Assembly: GCA_937974415.1 (NCBI GenBank) | Contig: CALJXB010000288.1 | Location: 1 to 6,291, forward strand | Length of the DNA: 6,291 bases | Origin: an uncultured Kiloniellales bacterium | GTDB taxonomy: Bacteria > Pseudomonadota > Alphaproteobacteria > Kiloniellales > JAKSDN01 | Direction: 5' to 3' | In this document: positions 1 through 4,657 of the stretch, piece by piece | How positions within the stretch are numbered: the first letter of the stretch is position 1 | How the letters are laid out: every line of letters starts with the position of its first letter | Notes under the pieces: generated by a model | Told to the model about the DNA's origin: nothing | What the model saw: the letters and a program-made list of their open reading frames with translations, nothing else | Database searches by the model: none | Translations under genes and position numbers: made by a program

Positions 1-1371
1 CAGGTGGTCGGGCGCATCTCCTTCTTCGTGAACGCCGGCGTGCGCTTCATCACCGAGATGTGCAAGATGCGCGCCTTCACCCAGCTCTGGGACACGATCT
101 GCCGCGAGCGCTACGGCGTCGAAGACCCGCGCTACCGCCGCTTCCGCTACGGCGTGCAGGTCAATTCCCTCGGCCTCACCGAGCAGCAGCCGGAGAACAA
201 CGTCTACCGCATCCTCCTGGAGATGCTGGCCGTCGTCCTGTCCAAGGACGCCCGCGCCCGGGCGGTCCAGCTGCCGGCCTGGAACGAGGCCCTCGGCCTG
301 CCCCGGCCGTGGGACCAGCAGTGGTCGATCCGCCTGCAGCAGATCGTCGCCGAGGAGACCGACCTGCTGGATTACGGCGACATTTTCGCGGGCGCCCCGG
401 AGATCGAGGCCAAGGTGGCCGAGCTCGCCGCCGAGGCGGCCGAGGAGATGGCGCGGATCGAAGCCATGGGCGGCGCCGTGGCGGCCATCGACAGCGCCTA
501 CATGAAGGAGCGCCTGGTCGAGAGCAACGCCCGGCGACTGCGCGCCATCGAGACCGGCGAGCAGACCGTGGTCGGGGTCAACGCCCACACCGAGTCCGAG
601 CCCTCGCCGCTCATGGGCGACGGCGAGGGCGATGGGGACGGCGGTTTCCTCACCGTCGACCCGGCGGCCGAGCGCGACCAGATCGCACGTCTGGAGGCCT
701 GGCGGACCGAGCGCGACCCGGAAAAGGTCGAAGAGGCCCTGGCGACGCTCTCCAAGGCGGCCCAGTCCGGCGCCAACATCATGCCGCCCTCCGTCGCCTG
801 CGCCCACGCCGGGGTCACGACCGGCGAATGGGCCGACTGCCTCAGGCGCAGCTTCGGCGAGTTCCGCGCCCCAACCGGGGTCGGTCACGCGCCCACGGTT
901 GGCAGCAACCAGCCGGAGCTGGCCGACCTGCGCGAACGGGTCGACAGGCTCACCAAGCGCCTGGGGCGCAAGCCCCGCTTGCTGGTCGGCAAGCCGGGCC
1001 TCGACGGCCACTCCAACGGCGCCGAGCAGATCGCCGTCAGGGCGAACGACGCCGGCTTCGAGGTGACCTACGAGGGCATCCGCCTGACCGCCGAGGAGAT
1101 CGCCGCGGCGGCGCGGGACGCCGGCGTCGACCTGGTCGGCCTCTCGGTCCTCTCCGGCTCCCACCTGCCCCTGGTCGAAGCCGTGCGCCGGCGCCTCGAA
1201 GAACTGGGCCTGGCGGAGCTGCCGGTGATCGCCGGCGGCATCATCCCGAGCGAGGACGCCGCGGCCCTCAAGGCCCAAGGCATCGAAGCCGTCTACACCC
1301 CCAAGGACTACGACCTCACCCGCATCGTCGGCGACCTGGTGGGGATTCTCGAGAGCCGAGGCGCCGACTAA
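1..1371 (+). CDS. ecm: Ethylmalonyl-CoA mutase (MeaA/Ecm type), C-terminal part; 5' end outside window
   Basis: This is the C-terminal 456 residues of a cytoplasmic adenosylcobalamin-dependent acyl-CoA mutase. Ecm converts (2R)-ethylmalonyl-CoA to (2S)-methylsuccinyl-CoA in the ethylmalonyl-CoA pathway of acetyl-CoA assimilation. The frame is open from base 1 to the TAA at 1369-1371, so the GTG at 4 is an internal valine. The end of the catalytic barrel domain is visible (ISFFVNAG, CKMRAF, VNSLGLTEQQPENNVYRI). An Ecm-like linker follows, with EPSPL and TGANxMPPS-like stretches, and then a B12-binding domain at about 979-1350. That domain has the base-off signature DxHxxG (D at 1003, axial His at 1009-1011, G at 1018), the SxL motif at 1144-1152 and the GG motif at 1234-1239. 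The wording KPGLDGHSNGAEQIA and SVLSGSH fits MeaA/Ecm better than methylmalonyl-CoA mutase (family knowledge). Family members run to about 650-680 residues, so roughly 200 N-terminal residues are missing. A Gly/Asp-rich insertion lies near 615-648. Methylmalonyl-CoA mutase is the less likely alternative. Confidence 0.9.
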   Translation, partial: QVVGRISFFVNAGVRFITEMCKMRAFTQLWDTICRERYGVEDPRYRRFRYGVQVNSLGLTEQQPENNVYRILLEMLAVVLSKDARARAVQLPAWNEALGLPRPWDQQWSIRLQQIVAEETDLLDYGDIFAGAPEIEAKVAELAAEAAEEMARIEAMGGAVAAIDSAYMKERLVESNARRLRAIETGEQTVVGVNAHTESEPSPLMGDGEGDGDGGFLTVDPAAERDQIARLEAWRTERDPEKVEEALATLSKAAQSGANIMPPSVACAHAGVTTGEWADCLRRSFGEFRAPTGVGHAPTVGSNQPELADLRERVDRLTKRLGRKPRLLVGKPGLDGHSNGAEQIAVRANDAGFEVTYEGIRLTAEEIAAAARDAGVDLVGLSVLSGSHLPLVEAVRRRLEELGLAELPVIAGGIIPSEDAAALKAQGIEAVYTPKDYDLTRIVGDLVGILESRGAD

Positions 1372-1376
1372 GCCGG

Positions 1377-1400
1377 AGCGGTTCGCGCCCTCGGACCGCT
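1377..1400. terminator. Hairpin between convergent ecm and GFA genes, possible bidirectional terminator
   Basis: AGCGGTTCG (1377-1385) pairs with CGGACCGCT (1392-1400) to give a 9-bp GC-rich stem containing one G-T wobble and a 6-nt loop. It begins five bases after the ecm stop codon and runs into the stop codon of the opposite-strand GFA gene, where a shared terminator for two convergent genes would sit. Neither strand has a clean run of Ts after the stem, so intrinsic termination is an inference from position and stem strength. Confidence 0.45.
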
Positions 1401-1851
1401 AGCGAATCGCTTCGTTTCTGAGCGTGCTGTCGAGGCCGAGGGATTCGAGCACGCTTTCGGGAAACTGCTCGGCCCGTGGCAGGCCGTCCGCCAGATGCAG
1501 CCACGGCAGCTCGTCCTTGGCGAAGATGTGATGACGCGGCTGCAGCCGCTCGGCCCGGTCCAGGGTGCCCGCCCATACCATGATCCATAGGTTCTTCTCG
1601 CTGAGCCGCCAGCAGCCGACCGGGCTGCCGCAGTCCCGGCAGAAGCCGCGCACCAGATCGGGGGTCGCGGCAAATGTCCCGAGCTCGCCCTGAACCCACG
1701 CGAAGGCGTCGGGCCGGAAGGCGACGAAGGTCGCGAAGGCGGCCCCGGTCATCTTGCGGCAGTTGATGCAGTGGCAGCTGCCCACGTCGAAAGGCTCGCC
1801 CTCGGCCCGATACTGCACGGCACCGCAGAGGCATCCTCCAGTCCATTCCAT
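1399..1851 (-). CDS. GFA/CENP-V family zinc-binding protein
   Basis: This 150-residue protein has the full cysteine pattern of the GFA (glutathione-dependent formaldehyde-activating enzyme-like, or CENP-V) fold. CLCGAV supplies C7 and C9, SCHCINC supplies C26, C28 and C31, and FCRDCGSP supplies C71 and C74. In the family these bind structural and catalytic-site zinc ions. The length is normal and the protein appears complete and cytoplasmic, with no signal peptide or membrane segment. The ATG at 1851-1849 is preceded by a GGAG-type Shine-Dalgarno (complement of 1859-1862) seven bases upstream, which supports this start. The gene is divergent from a LysR regulator across 156 bp and is the obvious candidate target of it. 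Family members are often named formaldehyde-activating enzymes, but that activity is not established for most of them and nothing here shows the substrate. The family call is firm and the reaction is unknown. Confidence 0.88.
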   Translation of the reverse strand: MEWTGGCLCGAVQYRAEGEPFDVGSCHCINCRKMTGAAFATFVAFRPDAFAWVQGELGTFAATPDLVRGFCRDCGSPVGCWRLSEKNLWIMVWAGTLDRAERLQPRHHIFAKDELPWLHLADGLPRAEQFPESVLESLGLDSTLRNEAIR

Positions 1852-1881
1852 GGCTCTTCTCCGCGCCTGGGATTGAATTCG

Positions 1882-1932
1882 ATATGAAATGGCATATACC
1901 GAACAAGTTGGCTAATCTGGCCGAACTCGTTC
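1882..1932. promoter_or_regulatory. Cluster of dyads and a direct repeat upstream of the GFA gene
   Basis: Three elements are visible. ATATG (1882-1886) and CATAT (1893-1897) form an inverted repeat spaced by 6 bases. CCGAACnnGTT occurs twice in direct orientation, at 1899-1909 and 1921-1931, starting 22 bp apart, about two helical turns. The second copy completes the palindrome GAAC-TC-GTTC (1923-1932). Repeats on one face of the helix between divergent genes suggest regulator binding sites. I could not identify a convincing -35/-10 pair for the leftward GFA promoter, which must lie in this stretch. Confidence 0.35.
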
Positions 1933-1934
1933 AA

Positions 1935-1947
1935 TTTGCATTGCAAA
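1935..1947. promoter_or_regulatory. 13-bp palindrome TTTGCA-T-TGCAAA, LysR-box-like operator
   Basis: This is a perfect dyad with a single central base, beginning with T and ending with A eleven bases apart, so it matches the T-N11-A core recognised by LysR-type regulators. It lies 60 bp upstream of the LysR start codon and 83 bp upstream of the divergent GFA start, a usual place for a recognition site of a LysR protein that represses itself and activates its neighbour. The flanking 1941-1960 holds a loose repeat (TTGCAAACGA/TTGCGAAACA). The assignment to the adjacent regulator is inferred from position. Confidence 0.5.
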
Positions 1948-1972
1948 CGATTGCGAAACAAACGACATTATC

Positions 1973-2000
1973 TCGACTTTCGACATAGATTTTCTATTCT
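1973..2000 (+). promoter_or_regulatory. Possible sigma70-type promoter of the LysR gene
   Basis: TCGACT (1973-1978, four of six matches to the -35 consensus) and TATTCT (1995-2000, four of six to the -10) are separated by 16 bp in an AT-rich stretch. The -10 ends only seven bases before the ATG at 2008, so the expected transcript would begin at or next to the start codon. The match is modest and a more upstream promoter cannot be excluded. Confidence 0.28.
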
Positions 2001-2007
2001 AATTCCC

Positions 2008-2916
2008 ATGACCGAGCGCCTGCCTCCCTTGAACAGCCTGCGCGCCTTCGAGGTGGCGGCCCGGCACTTGAGCTTCAAGCAGGCGGCGCGGGAGCTGAAC
2101 GTCACGCCGGCCGCGGTCGGCCATCAGGTGAAGGGGCTCGAGGATTTCCTCGGGATCCCGCTTTTCCGCCGGCTGAACCGCGCCCTCCGCCTGACCGAGG
2201 CCGGCCAGGCCTCTCTGCCGGAGCTGCGCGAGGGTTTCGCCAAGCTGGCCGGCGCCGTCGAGACCCTGCGCCGGCGCGAGGCCCGCAGCGTCCTGACGGC
2301 CACCGTCGCGCCGTCCCTGGCCGCCAAATGGCTGATCCCGCGGCTCCACCGGTTCCGCGCGGCGCACCCCGAGATCTCCGTGCGCCTCGACACGGACCTG
2401 AAGGAACTCGACCTGATCCGCGATGGGATCGACCTGGGCATCCGCTTCGGCGCCGGCAGCTACCCGGGCCTGCGCGCCGACCGGCTCATGGGCGAGCAGC
2501 TCAACCCGGTGTGTTCGCCGGCGCTCCTGGACGGGCCGGCGCCGCTCCACACGCCCGAGGACCTGCGCCATCACACGCTGCTCCACATCGAGGGCGAGAC
2601 CAGCGACGTCACCTGGGCCGACTGGGCGATGTGGCTGCGCGCGGCAAATTGCCCCCATGTGGCTTCGGCGGGCGGCCCGCGCTTCAGTCAGAGCCTCATG
2701 GCCGTGCAGGCGGCCATCGCAGGCCAGGGCGTCGCCCTCGCCCCGCTCTCGATCGTGGCCGACGACCTGGCGGACGGACGGCTCGTCAAGCCCTTCGCCG
2801 ACATGCCCGGGCACCCCACGGCCTTCGCCTTTTATATCGTCTCGCCGCGCGACCTCGCCGAGAGTCCCAAGGTCGCGGCTTTCCGGAACTGGGTGCTGGC
2901 GGAAGCCGACGACTAG
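2008..2916 (+). CDS. LysR-family transcriptional regulator, GcvA-like
   Basis: This 302-residue protein has the size and layout of a LysR-type regulator. The N-terminal winged helix-turn-helix is at about residues 8-66 (LPPLNSLRAFEVAARHLSF, QAARELNVTPAAVGHQVKGL, LFRRLNRALRLTEAG). The linker helix follows, then a periplasmic-binding-protein-like effector domain at about 90-298. LPPLNSLRAFEVAARHLSF and the WADW segment in the effector domain are typical of the GcvA-like subgroup. The subgroup name does not imply glycine-cleavage control here, so no symbol is given. The open frame extends upstream to a TTG at 1936, but that TTG lies inside the 13-bp palindrome and would add residues foreign to the family, so ATG 2008 is chosen. 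No Shine-Dalgarno is seen before this ATG (TCTAATTCCC). The divergent GFA gene is the likely target, possibly together with the regulator's own gene. The effector is unknown. Confidence 0.9.
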   Translation: MTERLPPLNSLRAFEVAARHLSFKQAARELNVTPAAVGHQVKGLEDFLGIPLFRRLNRALRLTEAGQASLPELREGFAKLAGAVETLRRREARSVLTATVAPSLAAKWLIPRLHRFRAAHPEISVRLDTDLKELDLIRDGIDLGIRFGAGSYPGLRADRLMGEQLNPVCSPALLDGPAPLHTPEDLRHHTLLHIEGETSDVTWADWAMWLRAANCPHVASAGGPRFSQSLMAVQAAIAGQGVALAPLSIVADDLADGRLVKPFADMPGHPTAFAFYIVSPRDLAESPKVAAFRNWVLAEADD

Positions 2917-2926
2917 GCCCCTGGCC

Positions 2927-4657
2927 TCACGCCGGCAGGCCCGCCTTCTGCAGGGCGTCGATCCAGTGGTCGCGGTCCTCGTCGCTGGCGAACTTCGACC
3001 GGCGTTCCTGTTCGATCGAGGCGTCCGGGTGGTCGGCAAGCAACAGCTCGATCTCTCGTTCCGCCTCCGCGATCCGGCCGAGCTGAGCGTAGGCGGCGGC
3101 CAGGGTCAGGCGCGGCCGCTTGAGCTTTGGGCTGCGGTCGAGGGCTTCCTTCAGGGGGGCCAGCGCCTCTTGGTAACGCCTGGCGCCGAAGTAGGCGTCC
3201 CCCAGCTTCCAGAGGTACCAGGCCGGATAGTAGGGATTGAGCCGCATGGCCGTGAGGTAGCACTCGATGGCCGCCTCGGGCTCGCCGACCCCCTCCCGGT
3301 AGAAGCCCATGATGGCGTAGGCGTCGGCGTCGTTGGGATTGAGTTCCAGGGCCCGCTCCACATGGACCTTGGCTTCCTGGTACTCCTCCCTCTGCGCATA
3401 GACGCTGCCAAGGATCAGCTGCGCCCGGCTGTCGGTGTTGTCGAGGGAAACTGCCTTGGCGGCGCAGTCGCGGGCCCGGTCGAGCGGGCGCTCGCCGGGC
3501 TCCGACCAGTGACTGAAGCTGTCGATGATGTAGCTGCGGGCCAAGCCGATGTAGGCCTTGGTGCAGGCCGGGTCGAGCTCGATGGCCTTTTCGTAAGCCT
3601 GTCGTACGCGGCGGTTCTCCTCCTTGGTATCGGCGATGATGGCCTGGGCCCTGAGCGCGTAGTCGTAGGCCTCCAGGCTTCCGATCGGCTTGCGCTCGGC
3701 CCGGTCCTCGGAGGTCAGACGCAGGCGCCCGGCAACGGTTCCGGCGACGGTGTGGGCGATCTCGTCCTGCAGGGCGAAGAGGTCGGGCATGTCCCGGTCG
3801 TAGCGCTCCGACCAGATGTGATGGCCGGTGTCCCCATCCACGAGCTGGGCGGTGACGCGGATCCGGTTGCCGGCGGCGCGCACGCTGCCCTCGAGGATGT
3901 AGCGCACGCCCAGGTCCGCGGCGATGTCTTGGGCTTTGACCGCTTTGCCCTTGTAGGAGAAGGAGGAGTTGCGGGCGATGACGAAGAGCTCGTGGAACCT
4001 GGACAGCTCGGTGATGATGTCCTCGGTGACGCCGTCGGAGAAGTAGTCCTGCTCGCTCTCGCTCGACATGTTCGCGAAAGGCAGCACGGCAATCGACGGC
4101 TTGTCGGGCAGCGCCAAGGGCTTGCTGGCCGGCGCCGCCTCCGCCGGGCCAGCGCCGGCGACGCGATAGACCCTGACCGGCTCGGCGACGTTCTTGAGGC
4201 TCTGATCGCCCAAGTCTTCGAACGCGGCCTCGACCTTGCCCCGGACCTGGCGATAGGCGTCGCCGGAGAGACAGATCCCGCCCGGCGCGGCGAGGCCCTC
4301 CAGGCGTGCCGCGATGTTGACCCCGTCGCCGTGGATATCGCCGTCCTCGACGATGACGTCGCCCAGGTTGATGCCGATGCGAAACCGCAGCCCCGTGTCC
4401 CGGTCAGCGACACCCTTCTGCCAGGCCAGGGCGCAGGCCACGGCGTCCACCACGCTGGCGAACTCCACCAAGAAGCCGTCGCCCATGAGCTTCACGACCC
4501 GTCCATGATGCGCGTCGATCAGGGGTTCGAGGAATTCCCGGCGCAGGTCGGTCAGACGCCGAAGCGTGCCGGCCTCGTCAGCGCCCATGAGGGCCGTGTA
4601 GCCGGCCACGTCCGCGGCCAGAATGGCGGCAAGCCTGCGTTCCAAGCCCTCTGTCAC
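2927..4657 (-). CDS. Soluble class III adenylate cyclase with TolB-like domain and TPRs
   Basis: This 576-residue protein probably makes cAMP from ATP. The cyclase homology domain spans about residues 6-165. By alignment with the class III pattern it keeps both metal-binding aspartates (D16 in AADVAGYT, D60 in LMGDGF), the adenine-selecting pair K56 and D107, and the transition-state pair N114 and R118 (VNIAARL). The spacings D-44-D, K-4-D, D-7-N and N-4-R are canonical. An Ala/Pro-rich linker (about 168-183) leads to a TolB-like domain of the COG5616 type (about 187-310, starting PDKPSIAVLPF and including YFSDG and WSERYD), followed by about five TPRs (about 345-555; for example ALELNPNDADAYAIMG). 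No signal peptide or membrane helix is seen, so it should be cytosolic. The start is GTG at 4657-4655, within the stop of the upstream paralogue (overlap GTGA), and the ERRLAAILAADV beginning fits the family N-terminus. No strong Shine-Dalgarno is visible, so translational coupling is likely. The role of the TolB-like and TPR parts is unknown; they probably bind partners or regulate the cyclase. Confidence 0.88.
   Translation of the reverse strand: MTEGLERRLAAILAADVAGYTALMGADEAGTLRRLTDLRREFLEPLIDAHHGRVVKLMGDGFLVEFASVVDAVACALAWQKGVADRDTGLRFRIGINLGDVIVEDGDIHGDGVNIAARLEGLAAPGGICLSGDAYRQVRGKVEAAFEDLGDQSLKNVAEPVRVYRVAGAGPAEAAPASKPLALPDKPSIAVLPFANMSSESEQDYFSDGVTEDIITELSRFHELFVIARNSSFSYKGKAVKAQDIAADLGVRYILEGSVRAAGNRIRVTAQLVDGDTGHHIWSERYDRDMPDLFALQDEIAHTVAGTVAGRLRLTSEDRAERKPIGSLEAYDYALRAQAIIADTKEENRRVRQAYEKAIELDPACTKAYIGLARSYIIDSFSHWSEPGERPLDRARDCAAKAVSLDNTDSRAQLILGSVYAQREEYQEAKVHVERALELNPNDADAYAIMGFYREGVGEPEAAIECYLTAMRLNPYYPAWYLWKLGDAYFGARRYQEALAPLKEALDRSPKLKRPRLTLAAAYAQLGRIAEAEREIELLLADHPDASIEQERRSKFASDEDRDHWIDALQKAGLPA

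Noticed and set aside
60..1421. A 453-codon Arg/Pro/Gly-rich open frame overlapping the mutase in another frame
   Set aside because: Its composition is that of a GC-rich shadow frame, and the overlapping mutase frame carries all the conserved motifs.
1861..1960. A leftward sigma70 promoter for the GFA gene
   Set aside because: Candidates such as TTGAAC or TTGTTC have no acceptable -10 at 16-18 bp, so no specific promoter is claimed.
1936..2007. N-terminal extension of the LysR protein from a TTG at 1936
   Set aside because: The TTG lies inside the 13-bp palindrome, and the added 24 residues do not resemble LysR N-termini, which start shortly before LPPLNSLRAFE.
2915..2927. Small hairpin AGGCC-CCT-GGCCT between the convergent LysR and cyclase genes
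   Set aside because: The stem is only 5 bp with no T tract, which is common by chance at this GC content and too weak to call a terminator.
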